Shown piece by piece: positions 1 through 9,045 of a DNA stretch of 64,000 nucleotides. Below the pieces are notes generated by a model. The model was not told where the DNA came from. It was given only the letters and a program-made list of their open reading frames with translations, and did not search any database. Position 1 is the first letter of the stretch. Each line of letters starts with the position of its first letter. Made by a program: the position numbers and the translations under genes. This DNA is from Flavobacteriales bacterium (GTDB taxonomy: Bacteria; Bacteroidota; Bacteroidia; Flavobacteriales; Schleiferiaceae): positions 3,372,897 through 3,436,896 of the forward strand of contig CP051243.1 of NCBI GenBank assembly GCA_017795025.1, read 5' to 3'.

Positions 1-1123
1 GGGCCGATTCTAATACCGCCTGGGCCATTACCGGTTTAAATACATTTAACTCGTAATGTCCATTAGAGCCGCCTACACTTACGGTAGTATCATTACCCAT
101 AACGCGTGCAGCAACCATGGTCATGGCTTCCGCCTGAGTAGGATTTACTTTGCCTGGCATGATAGAGGAGCCGGGTTCATTAGCAGGGATCAAAATCTCC
201 CCAATTCCAGCCCGTGGACCAGAGGCAAGTAAGCGAATGTCGTTGGCAATCTTCATTAAGGAAACGGCCATCTGCTTTAAAGCGCCATGAGTTTCCACCA
301 AGGCATCATGTGCGGCTAAGGCTTCAAATTTATTCTCGGCACTGCGGAAAGGTAAACCGGTGAATTCCGCAATTTTTTGTGCTACTAATTCGGCATATCC
401 TTCGGGGGTGTTAATACCCGTTCCTACTGCGGTGCCGCCAAGGGCTAGTTCCGAGAGGTGGTCTAAAGTGTTGTTTAAGGCCTTTAAGCCATGATCTAAT
501 TGCGAAACATAGCCGCTAAATTCCTGGCCCAAGGTTAATGGGGTGGCATCCATCAAGTGGGTACGCCCAATTTTAACCACATCCTTAAAGGCTTCCGATT
601 TTGCCGCCAGGGTATCGCGTAATTGTTTTACACCGGGAATAGTGGTTTCAACAATCATTTTGTAGGCCGCGATGTGCATCCCGGTAGGGAAGGTGTCGTT
701 GGAGGACTGGCTTTTATTTACATCATCATTAGGGTGAATGAAGCGCTCTCCTTCCCCCAGTTTATTTCCAGCAATAACGTGGGCGCGGTTGGCTACCACT
801 TCATTTACATTCATATTGCTTTGCGTTCCCGATCCGGTTTGCCACACTACTAATGGGAATTGGTCATCGAGGGAACCGCTTAAAATTTCGTCACAAACCT
901 TGGAAATTAAGTCGCGCTTTTCATTAGATAAGGCCCCAAGTTCGGCATTGGTGTGTGCGGCCGCTTTCTTAAGATAGGCGAAACCGCGAACGATTTCGAT
1001 GGGCATGCTCGCTGCCGCTCCGATTTTAAAGTTATTACGACTGCGCTCGGTTTGGGCGCCCCAATATTTATCGGCCGGCACCTGAACTTCGCCCATGGTG
1101 TCCTTTTCGATACGATAATTCAT
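1..1123 (-). CDS. fumC: Fumarate hydratase class II, C-terminus beyond window
   Basis: Catalyses the reversible hydration of fumarate to L-malate in the TCA cycle, in the cytoplasm. Translating the minus strand from ATG at 1123 gives 374 residues that run off the left edge; the family is about 465 long, so roughly 90 C-terminal residues are missing. The N-terminus [20 protein letters not shown], the [10 protein letters not shown] segment near residue 185 (active-site His region) and the signature [13 protein letters not shown] near residue 317 are all in register with class II fumarases. The last of these separates it from unrelated lyases; aspartase is the main alternative, but the early sequence fits fumarase better. 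It lies 18 bp downstream of a small membrane-protein gene on the same strand and is probably cotranscribed with it. Confidence 0.96.
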   Translation of the reverse strand, partial: MNYRIEKDTMGEVQVPADKYWGAQTERSRNNFKIGAAASMPIEIVRGFAYLKKAAAHTNAELGALSNEKRDLISKVCDEILSGSLDDQFPLVVWQTGSGTQSNMNVNEVVANRAHVIAGNKLGEGERFIHPNDDVNKSQSSNDTFPTGMHIAAYKMIVETTIPGVKQLRDTLAAKSEAFKDVVKIGRTHLMDATPLTLGQEFSGYVSQLDHGLKALNNTLDHLSELALGGTAVGTGINTPEGYAELVAQKIAEFTGLPFRSAENKFEALAAHDALVETHGALKQMAVSLMKIANDIRLLASGPRAGIGEILIPANEPGSSIMPGKVNPTQAEAMTMVAARVMGNDTTVSVGGSNGHYELNVFKPVMAQAVLESA

Positions 1124-1141
1124 ACTGTTTATTTTGAGAGT

Positions 1142-1453
1142 TTAATAGCTAATAAACCATGTGCCTAGTAAGAGGCTAAGCATCATTAATCCGACAAAAA
1201 TACCGAGGTAAAGGCCCTTGCCCCAATTTTTACCTAAAAAATAAAGTATCAAGTTGCCTAAACCTAAAACAAGGGCCAATACCTTAAAGCCTAATTTCCA
1301 GTTTAAGGATTGGTTTTCGGGCAGCTCCCATGATGCTTGCAAAGCCGAAAACAACTTTTGCCAAAAAGGCTCATTAAGCCCCCATTGACCGAGATAAAAG
1401 AAAAACAAAGCGCAAATGAGACTACTGAGGACTAAAAAGATTCGTAATGACAT
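1142..1453 (-). CDS. Small integral membrane protein of unknown function
   Basis: Not recognised. A 103-residue protein starting MSLRIFLVLSS, with about three hydrophobic segments: residues 3-22, 55-72 and 78-100. A longer reading frame starts at 1519, but it would overlap the divergent small gene and add a charged non-conserved-looking extension, so the ATG at 1453 was chosen. It precedes fumC by 18 bp on the same strand. No catalytic motif is visible. Confidence 0.55.
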   Translation of the reverse strand: MSLRIFLVLSSLICALFFFYLGQWGLNEPFWQKLFSALQASWELPENQSLNWKLGFKVLALVLGLGNLILYFLGKNWGKGLYLGIFVGLMMLSLLLGTWFISY

Positions 1454-1521
1454 CAAAAATGGCTTTAGGGTTTTTACGAATTGAAATTTCGCGTATTTTA
1501 GCGGCCACAAATTTACCAAGG

Positions 1522-1698
1522 ATGTTTACCCAAGTACTCGGATTCTTTATCTTTTTGTTCATCTTTTTGATGGGATTCAGCATGTTGCTGTTTTTAGGAC
1601 TTTTTGTTGGTTACTGGTTAACCCTATTAGGCATTGAGTCTTTGTCGCCCAAATTGGCTTACAAAATGATTGGCCACAAAGAGGAAGAAGAAGCTTAA
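1522..1698 (+). CDS. Very small hydrophobic membrane protein
   Basis: Not recognised. A 58-residue protein beginning MFTQVLGFFIF with one long or two short membrane spans (residues 5-38) and an acidic tail ending EEEEEA. In-frame ATGs at 1447 and 1459 exist but would overlap the divergent gene; 1522 leaves a 68-bp divergent promoter region. A good terminator starts 26 bp after the stop, which supports it being a real transcription unit. The function is unknown. Confidence 0.45.
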   Translation: MFTQVLGFFIFLFIFLMGFSMLLFLGLFVGYWLTLLGIESLSPKLAYKMIGHKEEEEA

Positions 1699-1724
1699 TA
1701 AGCAGTACTTTACAATATAGAAAG

Positions 1725-1756
1725 AGCCGTTTCGAAACTTCGAGACGGCTTTTTTA
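1725..1756 (+). terminator. Rho-independent terminator
   Basis: The stem AGCCGT/ACGGCT is extended by T.CGA/TCG. pairs around a short loop and followed by TTTTTTA. It closes the small membrane-protein unit and separates it from the amidohydrolase promoter just downstream. Confidence 0.85.
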
Positions 1757-1793
1757 TTGGTCCTTTGCCAATAAAGTTGAGACCCTATCTTTA
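1754..1793 (+). promoter_or_regulatory. Promoter with a palindrome over the -33 box, before the amidohydrolase
   Basis: TTTG (1764-1767), an 18-bp spacer and TATCTTTA (1786-1793, one mismatch to TAnnTTTG) fit the Bacteroidota housekeeping promoter. A perfect inverted repeat, TTATTGG-N7-CCAATAA (1754-1774), is centred on the -33 box, so a repressor site there is plausible. The predicted start lies about 10 nt before the ATG at 1811. Confidence 0.5.
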
Positions 1794-1810
1794 AAGCAAA
1801 TTTGAGATTT

Positions 1811-3442
1811 ATGATGAAGCGTATCCTCCTGCTTGTTCTAAGCGCTGTCTTCTTTGGCGCATGTAATTCGGCCCCTGAAAAGGAAAAGGTTGACCTAATG
1901 ATTTTTGCCGAGAGCATTTACCTTTCGGAGGGAAATAGTGCTGAAGCCCTGGTGATTAAAGATGGTTTGGTCCTGGATTATGGTCGACGCGATAGTATGG
2001 ATTCGCGTTATCAAGCGAGGAATCTTAAAGTTTTTGACCGCATGCATGTGTATCCGGGTTTGAACGATGCCCATGCCCATTTCCTGGGTTACGCGCGCGG
2101 TCTGGGTCGGGTTAATCTGGTTGGCACCACTTCTTGGCAAGAATGCTTACAGCGAGTTCAAGCTTTCGCTGATGCGAATCCAAGTGACTTTATTGTAGGG
2201 CGCGGTTGGGATCAGAACGACTGGGCCGATAAGGAATTTCCTAGCAAGCTGGAATTGGATTCGATGTTTCCTCGCACTCCGGTGGTGTTAAATCGTATTG
2301 ATGGTCATGCCGCTCTCGCAAACCAAGCGGCCATAGATTATGCGGGGATTGATGCTGATACTCAAATTCCGGGAGGAACGATTTATCAGGTCAATGGTGA
2401 GATTACGGGAATCCTAATTGACAATGCAGTTGATTTGATTGAATTGCCCTCGAACTCCGAGGAGCGCGATCGAGACTTGATTTTAAAGGCTCAGGAGTTT
2501 TGTTTGCGAGCCGGTTTAACTTCCATCACCGATGCGGGTTTAAAGCGTAAGGATATTGAACTCATTCAAGCCCTATCGGAGGAAGGTCTCCTTAAATTAC
2601 GCTTAAACCTCATGGTTTCCGATGATTCCGCTTCATTGGCTTATTTCTTAAATCAAGAGCCCATTGAAGGGGAGCGCTTGAGAGTGAAAACCGTGAAATT
2701 TTATTTAGATGGGGCTTTAGGTTCACGAGGGGCCTTGCTTTTAGAGGATTACGCTGATGACCCCGGAAACTTAGGTTTGCAATTAAAACCTAGTTCCTAT
2801 TTTATGATGATGGCCGATTCACTCTCGCATTTGGGTTGGCAAATGGCCATGCATGCTATTGGCGATTCGGCCAATCGTCTCGCGACCGAGGTTTTCGGTA
2901 TCGGCTATATGCATAATCCCGATCACCGTTGGAGAATTGAGCATGCCCAAATTGTACATCCTGACGATTTGGAAAAAATGAAGGAAATCAAATTGATTCC
3001 TTCCATTCAACCTACACACGCCACCTCAGATATGTATTGGGCCGAGGATCGCCTAGGGGCCAATCGAATTAAGTATGCGTATTCGGCCAAAAGCTTTTTA
3101 AAAGCGGGCTTGGTCGTTCCTTTGGGAACCGATTTCCCGGTCGAAGACATTAATCCCTTCTACACCCTAAGAGCAGCAAAGTACCGTCAGGATGTGGCAG
3201 GGTACCCCCCGGGAGGATTTAGACCTGAGGAGGCTTTAAGTTTTGAGGAAGCCCTGAGGGGCATGACTTGGTCCGGTGCTTACGCCAGTTTTGAAGAGGA
3301 TAAAAAAGGACTCTTGGAGAAGGGTTACTACGCCGACTTTATAGTGGTGGAGCAGGACTTAGCTGAGGTTCCAGTAGAGGAGCTCGGAAATCTAGAAATT
3401 ATGGCCACCGCAATTGCGGGTGAGTTTCTTTACGGATTTTAG
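1811..3442 (+). CDS. Exported amidohydrolase, YtcJ-like (amidohydrolase family 3)
   Basis: A 543-residue metal-dependent hydrolase of the YtcJ group, which acts on C-N bonds of mostly unknown substrates. The N-terminus MMKRILLLVLSAVFFGAC is a lipoprotein signal with Cys18, so the enzyme is probably anchored in the periplasm or outer membrane. The family hallmarks are a first metal motif HAH at residues 88-90 (in PGLNDAHAHF), the YLDGALGSRGA segment, MHAIGDSANR, RIEHAQ and the late GTDFPVEDINPF aspartate. A TTG nine bases upstream is in frame, but the ATG at 1811 gives the proper signal peptide. A glycosyltransferase follows after 5 bp. The substrate cannot be inferred. Confidence 0.88.
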   Translation: MMKRILLLVLSAVFFGACNSAPEKEKVDLMIFAESIYLSEGNSAEALVIKDGLVLDYGRRDSMDSRYQARNLKVFDRMHVYPGLNDAHAHFLGYARGLGRVNLVGTTSWQECLQRVQAFADANPSDFIVGRGWDQNDWADKEFPSKLELDSMFPRTPVVLNRIDGHAALANQAAIDYAGIDADTQIPGGTIYQVNGEITGILIDNAVDLIELPSNSEERDRDLILKAQEFCLRAGLTSITDAGLKRKDIELIQALSEEGLLKLRLNLMVSDDSASLAYFLNQEPIEGERLRVKTVKFYLDGALGSRGALLLEDYADDPGNLGLQLKPSSYFMMMADSLSHLGWQMAMHAIGDSANRLATEVFGIGYMHNPDHRWRIEHAQIVHPDDLEKMKEIKLIPSIQPTHATSDMYWAEDRLGANRIKYAYSAKSFLKAGLVVPLGTDFPVEDINPFYTLRAAKYRQDVAGYPPGGFRPEEALSFEEALRGMTWSGAYASFEEDKKGLLEKGYYADFIVVEQDLAEVPVEELGNLEIMATAIAGEFLYGF

Positions 3443-3447
3443 ATAGC

Positions 3448-4326
3448 ATGATCTTTCGTATTCGGAATATCATTTTCAAATTAGGCTGTACCTGGCGGTT
3501 CTGGTTTAAACCCAAGTGTCGCAATGGGAAAATTGCCCTACACATGATGTTTCGAAACGAGGCCCCCTATTTAAGGGAGTGGATTGATTTCCACCTGTCG
3601 CAGGGAGTGGATTACATCTTCTTAACCAACGACGCGAGCACCGATGATTGGGAGCAGGTTTTAAAACCCTACAAGGAGGCAGGCCTTTTAGAGTATGAGA
3701 ATAGCATCAATCATCCTGATTTTTACCATCGGGAGGAGTCTCATAAAAACCGCACCCTTCGAAAGGCCAGTGCCAATTTTGAGTGGATTGCGTTTTTAGA
3801 TAGTGATGAATTTTGGTATTGCAGCGAACCCTATGCGGAAGTCCTGGGGCGCGCAGCAAAAAATGCCTCCGGCTTGGTTTTTAATTGGCTGCTCTACGGC
3901 ACCGCTCATGTTGAGCAATTAGGTCCAGATGACTTAATATTGGAAAAGATGAATCGTCGTTTTCCAGATGGACATGAGGAGCATTTTCAGTTGAAATCCG
4001 TTTTGCGCTCAGGCTTTGGAGCAGCATTTTTTAATAAGAATCCACATTATCCAAATTATACACCCCTGGCTCCCTTGTTTTGGTCAGATGGCCAAAGGTT
4101 TAGGCCGGGTCAACGCCGCTTTTTATTAGAGCCGGGTCACATCAAACATTATTGGTACCGCAGTGAGCGCTATTATAGGGAGCATAAGCGGGCGCGACGA
4201 AAATTCTTTGATGGAAAGGAACGTTCGCCTGTTTTGGAAGATTGGCATTATCGGCGATCCAATGCCGTATTAGACCCTTTTCCGCCCAAAGCGCTAAATG
4301 AACTCAAGGATTGGAGGGTGAAATAA
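3448..4326 (+). CDS. Glycosyltransferase, family 2/92-like
   Basis: A 292-residue protein with a GT-A fold signature: MMFRNEAPYLREWIDFHLSQG near residues 33-53, FLTNDASTDDW, and a DxD-type metal/nucleotide motif DSDEF at 118-122. This arrangement is typical of the GT92/glyco_tranf_2_4 group found in bacterial surface-polysaccharide synthesis. It has no signal peptide and no clear membrane span, so it is probably cytoplasmic or membrane-peripheral. It begins 5 bp after the amidohydrolase stop and is likely cotranscribed, though the functions look unrelated. The acceptor and donor sugars are unknown. Confidence 0.8.
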   Translation: MIFRIRNIIFKLGCTWRFWFKPKCRNGKIALHMMFRNEAPYLREWIDFHLSQGVDYIFLTNDASTDDWEQVLKPYKEAGLLEYENSINHPDFYHREESHKNRTLRKASANFEWIAFLDSDEFWYCSEPYAEVLGRAAKNASGLVFNWLLYGTAHVEQLGPDDLILEKMNRRFPDGHEEHFQLKSVLRSGFGAAFFNKNPHYPNYTPLAPLFWSDGQRFRPGQRRFLLEPGHIKHYWYRSERYYREHKRARRKFFDGKERSPVLEDWHYRRSNAVLDPFPPKALNELKDWRVK

Positions 4327-4433
4327 ACAATTAGGCTTAATTACGCTTAATTGCCGAAGAATAGCCAGAAGTGTAGACCTAACATTTATGGCTTTTCAAC
4401 TATATTTAGCCTTCAAAGTTTTTGAACCCGTTT

Positions 4434-6224
4434 ATGAAAGGAACAAGTCCCAGTCGCCTATTTGATTTTCCACGATATCAATTGGCCAATAAGCCCCTCC
4501 CTGATTCACTTGCCACCAAGGTAAATGGTAGTTGGAAAAAAATATCTACCCAAGAGTATATCGACTTAAGCGAGCAATTTGGTCGAGCGGTAATCGCCGC
4601 CGGACTGCAGCCAGGAGATAAGATTGCGGTGGCTTCAACTAATAATCGATATGAATGGAACATTTTGGATATCGGTACACTACAAGCCGGTTGTGTAGAT
4701 GTTCCTGTTTATCCCACCATTTCGGAAGATGACTATGAATACATCTTTAATGATGCTGGAGTAAAGCTGGTTTTTGTTTCGGATGAAGCCCTTTACGAAA
4801 AGGTGATTCACATAAAAGACAAGGTAGATGGCTTGGCCGAAATTTACACTTTTGATGAAGTGAAAGGGGCTCCCCATTGGATGGAGTTTATGGCTAAAGG
4901 GGAGGGAGATGCCCACCAAGCGGAGCTAGAGAAACGCATGGACGCCGTTGACTCCAAGGATCTTGCGACTTTAATCTATACCTCGGGGACCACCGGTCGA
5001 CCCAAAGGAGTAATGCTCTCTCATTGGAATATCGCTTCTAATAGCTTGGATTCTTTTCCTCGTATCCCCACCAAAGGAGATGATGAGTTAGCGCTTAGCT
5101 TCCTACCTCTTTGTCATGTATACGAGAGGATGCTGGTTTACCTCTATTGTTATGCTTGCGTGCCAATTTACTACGCCGAAAGCATGGAGGCGATTGGGGA
5201 TAATATTCGCGAAGTACATCCTACCATTTTTACTGCCGTGCCCCGTTTACTGGAAAAGATATACGACAAAATTGTAGCCAAAGGCTCGCAGCTTAGCGGA
5301 ATCAAAAAAAGCTTATTCTTTTGGGCCTTGGAGCTAGGAGAGGAGTATGAGTTAAGTGGTAAAAGCGCCTGGTATAACTTTCAATTGAAAATTGCCCGCA
5401 AGCTTATTTTCAGTAAGTGGTTAGAAGCTTTAGGTGGCAGAGTAAAGGCCATTGCGAGTGGTTCGGCAGCATTGAATCCTCGCTTGATTCGCATCTTTTC
5501 GGCTGCAGGAGTAAATATTCAGGAGGGTTATGGACTTACCGAAACCTCTCCGGTTATTTCTGTAAATGGACCAAACTTTGATTTGAAGCGTATTGGCACC
5601 GTGGGGAAATTAATAGACAATGTAGAGGTGAAAATTGCTGAAGACGGCGAAATCCTCTGCAAGGGTCCCAATGTAATGATGGGTTACTACAATAAACCCG
5701 AAGCTACCGCTGAGGTTCTTACTGAAGACGGCTGGTTCCATACCGGTGACATTGGTGAGTTTGTGGAAGGTGACTTCCTGAAAATTACCGATCGTAAAAA
5801 GGAAATCTTCAAAACGAGTGGGGGTAAATACATCGCTCCCCAATTGATGGAAACCCGTTATAAAGAATCACACTTCATTGAGCAGATAATGGTGATTGGC
5901 GAAGGAGAAAAGCATCCGGCAGCCATCATTCAACCCGACTTTGAATTCTTAAAATCCTATTGCGAACGAAAGGGAATTACCTATGGATCGGCGGCGGAAA
6001 TTGTGCAAAATGAGCGCATTCAATCTCGGATCAAAAAAGATATCGATGCCCTAAATGCCAATTTTGGAAAATGGGAGCAGGTTAAGAAGATTGAGCTCAG
6101 CGATCATCAGTGGACAGTAGATAGTGGTGAGTTAACCCCAACTATGAAACTAAAACGACGCATTGTTTTATCGCTGCATCAAGATCATTACGAACGCATT
6201 TATGGGCATAAGCCTGGAAAGTGA
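4434..6224 (+). CDS. fadD: Long-chain acyl-CoA synthetase (AMP-forming)
   Basis: Activates free fatty acids to acyl-CoA with ATP, feeding the beta-oxidation enzymes encoded at 18-28 kb. The 596 residues match the bacterial FadD15/long-chain ligase group in length. Visible motifs are LIYTSGTTGRPKGVM near residues 184-198 (AMP/phosphate loop), GYGLTETSPV, GWFHTGDIGE and DRKKEIFKTSGGKYIAP. A TTG at 4422 is in frame, but ATG at 4434 is the natural start. No copy of the 22-bp fad operator seen at 17931 and 26421 is present upstream, so its control may differ. The next gene overlaps by one base (TGATG junction). Confidence 0.93.
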   Translation: MKGTSPSRLFDFPRYQLANKPLPDSLATKVNGSWKKISTQEYIDLSEQFGRAVIAAGLQPGDKIAVASTNNRYEWNILDIGTLQAGCVDVPVYPTISEDDYEYIFNDAGVKLVFVSDEALYEKVIHIKDKVDGLAEIYTFDEVKGAPHWMEFMAKGEGDAHQAELEKRMDAVDSKDLATLIYTSGTTGRPKGVMLSHWNIASNSLDSFPRIPTKGDDELALSFLPLCHVYERMLVYLYCYACVPIYYAESMEAIGDNIREVHPTIFTAVPRLLEKIYDKIVAKGSQLSGIKKSLFFWALELGEEYELSGKSAWYNFQLKIARKLIFSKWLEALGGRVKAIASGSAALNPRLIRIFSAAGVNIQEGYGLTETSPVISVNGPNFDLKRIGTVGKLIDNVEVKIAEDGEILCKGPNVMMGYYNKPEATAEVLTEDGWFHTGDIGEFVEGDFLKITDRKKEIFKTSGGKYIAPQLMETRYKESHFIEQIMVIGEGEKHPAAIIQPDFEFLKSYCERKGITYGSAAEIVQNERIQSRIKKDIDALNANFGKWEQVKKIELSDHQWTVDSGELTPTMKLKRRIVLSLHQDHYERIYGHKPGK

Positions 6225-7168
6225 TGAGGGCCATCTGTAGAGTTACAATCCTCTCAATATTTCTTTTAGCAACTTCCTGTCAAGCGCAGGAACCGATTGA
6301 TTTTAAGCATCTTAGTTTAGAAGAGGCGGAGACCAAGTATTTATCGCTCCTCTTTAGAAATGGAGTTCCCGAAATTGGGCTTTTCACGGCAGATGAAGAG
6401 AATGCTGATTATTGGAAGTCTCTGGAGGTGATCTGGTATGATAGCTCTAGTCATGATTATACCTTACATCGTTTTGAACGCGTAGAGCCAGATAAAGCCT
6501 TAAATGGAGCTTACTACCACACCCAATCTATTGATAGTCTGGAGAGCTTAAAGCTTGCTAATAAGGTAGCTCATAAAAGCGATGCCGACCGAGACTTGAG
6601 TGTTCCTAGTCAAAACAGCATAATTTATCTTCCCATAAAGGTCTGGGGGGTATCTTTCAATCAAATGATTAGCGATAGCACAAGCTTCGATACATGGCAT
6701 ACTACGCCGTGCAACCGTCCGCGTTTAGGGGTTGCGTGCTTTAAGTTCGAGGAACGTCAGGCCGAAGCGGGATTGTTTAGCCGCCGAAACCCACGCATCC
6801 GCAGAATTGTAATGAAAGGGGTGAGCCAAGAAGAAGCTTTAGATCACTTAGATAGTCTCGTGCAAGATATTCAGGTGGAGCCTGAATACATCAATTGGAC
6901 TACATTCGCTAAAAAACCGCTGGTGCATGGCTACCAAATAGGTGATTTATTTACCCTCAGTGTAATTTTTCAGTCTACCTATCCCGCCTTTCGACTTATT
7001 TATACCTATCGCGCCTTAGGTGGCGAATTGGAAGTAAAGATTCAAAACACACGGCCAGATTATGGTCCGCAACCCAAACGAAAAAAGTTTTGCGCCTTCG
7101 GGCCAAATTCCGATTATGCCTGTGAGTTTTTAGATTATCCAAGCCTTTTGGCTAAACGAAATCCTTAG
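6224..7168 (+). CDS. Hypothetical exported protein, possible lipoprotein
   Basis: Not recognised. A 314-residue protein with an N-terminal signal, MRAICRVTILSIFLLATSCQAQ; the Cys may be lipidated (non-ideal lipobox ATSC) or cleavage may follow QAQ. The rest is soluble, with no repeats. Its ATG overlaps the acyl-CoA synthetase stop, which indicates translational coupling. The last 17 bp overlap the convergent glycosyltransferase gene. The function is unknown. Confidence 0.7.
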   Translation: MRAICRVTILSIFLLATSCQAQEPIDFKHLSLEEAETKYLSLLFRNGVPEIGLFTADEENADYWKSLEVIWYDSSSHDYTLHRFERVEPDKALNGAYYHTQSIDSLESLKLANKVAHKSDADRDLSVPSQNSIIYLPIKVWGVSFNQMISDSTSFDTWHTTPCNRPRLGVACFKFEERQAEAGLFSRRNPRIRRIVMKGVSQEEALDHLDSLVQDIQVEPEYINWTTFAKKPLVHGYQIGDLFTLSVIFQSTYPAFRLIYTYRALGGELEVKIQNTRPDYGPQPKRKKFCAFGPNSDYACEFLDYPSLLAKRNP

Positions 7169-8183
7169 CGTCTAATTCGGAGAAGCGTTTTTTGCCATGT
7201 GCGAAAAAGTCAAGAATGAGGCTGCGTTTGTAAACCCCTCTAGTATTCTTAAAGCTTTTTTGCTTTCGCTTGATGCGCTCCTGGTAAAGTTTATTGAACA
7301 GGCCATAAAAGCTAAAGTGGGCTTGAAGGATGGCTACTAAAAACCTCCATTTCCCCTGGCTTAAAAAGCGCAATCCGGCAATTCCATCCAGCAGTAGTCG
7401 GCTCAAAATGATACGCATGGCTTCCAAAGGTGGGAGGTTAAGGAACAGAATGATGAGATTATTGCGGAAGTTGAGGTAGGTCTTGCGTGGAGAAGCTGTT
7501 TCGAGAGTGGCCCCACCAAGATGAAAAACTACGCTCTTAGGCTCCACGGCCACCTTCCAGTCATGAAGTTGCATTTTCCAGCATAAATCAATTTCTTCCA
7601 TATGGGCAAAAAGGGGTTCATATAGTCCTCTTACTTGTTCAAAGGCTTCTCTTCGAACCGCTAAGCAGGCTCCTGTGGCCCAAAAACATTCTTGGTAGGA
7701 ATCGTACTGACCTTGATCTTCTTCCAAATCATCAAAAAGTCGACCCCGGCAAAAGGCATAGCCCAGTTTATCCATATAGCCTCCGCTAGCCCCGGCGTAT
7801 TCGAACTTGCCCCGGTCTTTTAGGTCTAGGATTTTTGGTTGTAAGGCCCCAAGTCTTGGCTCGGCCTCAAAACGTTTTGCAATCGGCTCCAGCCAGTTTT
7901 CGGTGGATTCTATATCTGAATTAATAAGAATTACAATCTCCTCTTTTAGCTCACGCAAAGCGCGGTTATAGCCACCCGCATAACCGTAGTTGCCGTCGAG
8001 CACCAGGTTTTTCACCTCTGGCAAATTTGCTTGGGTCCAAGCAACACTATCATCTGAACTTCCATTGTCGATAAGGTATACCTGAGCCAATGGGTTAGAA
8101 TCGTTAACCAATTTTGGTAAGTACTTTTTTAGCAGCTCCAGGCCATTCCAATTGAGCACAGCCACCGCAATCGACTTAGGCAT
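7152..8183 (-). CDS. Family 2 glycosyltransferase (rhamnosyltransferase-like)
   Basis: A 343-residue GT2 enzyme. The start MPKSIAVAVLNWNG was chosen because the family motif AVLNWNG begins there; an in-frame extension to 8231 would lie inside the upstream gene. The nucleotide-binding pattern includes YLIDNGSSDDSV, NYGYAGGYNRAL, a DxD equivalent in LINSDIEST and a later HMEEIDLCWKMQL acceptor region, as in WbbL-type O-antigen transferases. The basic tail (about residues 275-330) may be membrane-associated. It overlaps the acyltransferase stop by 8 bp, so it is the last gene of a three-gene minus-strand operon concerned with the cell envelope. Confidence 0.87.
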   Translation of the reverse strand: MPKSIAVAVLNWNGLELLKKYLPKLVNDSNPLAQVYLIDNGSSDDSVAWTQANLPEVKNLVLDGNYGYAGGYNRALRELKEEIVILINSDIESTENWLEPIAKRFEAEPRLGALQPKILDLKDRGKFEYAGASGGYMDKLGYAFCRGRLFDDLEEDQGQYDSYQECFWATGACLAVRREAFEQVRGLYEPLFAHMEEIDLCWKMQLHDWKVAVEPKSVVFHLGGATLETASPRKTYLNFRNNLIILFLNLPPLEAMRIILSRLLLDGIAGLRFLSQGKWRFLVAILQAHFSFYGLFNKLYQERIKRKQKSFKNTRGVYKRSLILDFFAHGKKRFSELDAKDFV

Positions 8184-9033
8184 ATTTCCATCTTTTATGA
8201 CTCCAAAGCCAATTGGCCGGATCAGATTCAATTAAATTTTCGAGGGCTTGAACGTGGGTGTCTGTAACCAAGTATTTGGGTAGGTCATCTGTTTTATCAA
8301 AAAGCAGATGGGCCTCAATTTCGTAGTAGCCTCGTTTTACGCGGTGAATGTCGATAAACACAACCGCTAAATCACATTTCTTACTCAGGTTTTCCACGCC
8401 CAAGTGCACTGGGGTATCTTGATTTAGAAATGAGGTTCGGTATTTTATTTTTCCTCTATGCGGACTTTGGTCGGCCATAAAAACGTAAAGCGGACGCGAA
8501 TCGGGGTTATTAAGCATAAAGGGGTAGGTGTCCTCCATTTTGAAGAGTTTCAAACCAAATTGCTCCCGAATTTTAACAATCAATTTATTAAAGCGCGCAT
8601 TTTTAAGAGGATGGTAAACCGCGTAGCATTTTTGCGGAACCACTAAGGGAATACTCATCGCGGTCCACTCGAAATTTGTATGATGCCCCATAACCATAAT
8701 AAGGCCCCGATCTCGATCGTAAAGATCTTGAAAAACCTCTGGGTTTCGCAGGACAAATCGCTTGCGCATGGTTTTCTTGGAGACACTTAGGCTTTTAAAC
8801 GATTCGACAATAATGTCGCTAAAATTTCGGTAGAGACGCTTGCGGATAAGCTTTCGCTCAGCGGACGACTTTTTGGGAAAGGAACGTTTTAGGTTCGCAT
8901 CAATGACCTCTTGGCGATAGTTGATTATCCGACCCAGTAGCCAGGCAATGAAATTACTAAGGCCATACAAGACTCCAAAAGGTAATATAGAAAGCAGGCG
9001 CCCAAAAAAGAGCGCCAGATAATAGCCAATCAT
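8176..9033 (-). CDS. Lysophospholipid/lipid A acyltransferase, LpxL/HtrB family
   Basis: Transfers an acyl chain to a lipid acceptor at the inner membrane, by family analogy a late lipid A acylation step. The 285 residues start with a membrane segment (residues 2-36), followed by the HX4E catalytic motif HHTNFE at 117-122, a FMADQSPHRGK segment and the conserved C-terminal WLWSHKRWK. A perfect TAAATTTG box lies exactly 4 nt before the ATG, overlapping the stop of the GWxTD gene. The gene could therefore have its own leaderless transcript as well as operon transcription. Confidence 0.88.
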   Translation of the reverse strand: MIGYYLALFFGRLLSILPFGVLYGLSNFIAWLLGRIINYRQEVIDANLKRSFPKKSSAERKLIRKRLYRNFSDIIVESFKSLSVSKKTMRKRFVLRNPEVFQDLYDRDRGLIMVMGHHTNFEWTAMSIPLVVPQKCYAVYHPLKNARFNKLIVKIREQFGLKLFKMEDTYPFMLNNPDSRPLYVFMADQSPHRGKIKYRTSFLNQDTPVHLGVENLSKKCDLAVVFIDIHRVKRGYYEIEAHLLFDKTDDLPKYLVTDTHVQALENLIESDPANWLWSHKRWKYA

Positions 9034-9037
9034 GCCG

Positions 9038-9045
9038 CAAATTTA
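9038..9045 (-). promoter_or_regulatory. -7 box 4 nt before the acyltransferase ATG
   Basis: On the minus strand, TAAATTTG (a perfect TAnnTTTG match) is followed by CGGC and the ATG at 9033. It overlaps the stop codon of the upstream gene. No TTTG -33 element is visible at 17-21 bp. The geometry would place the transcript start at the A of the ATG. Confidence 0.4.
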
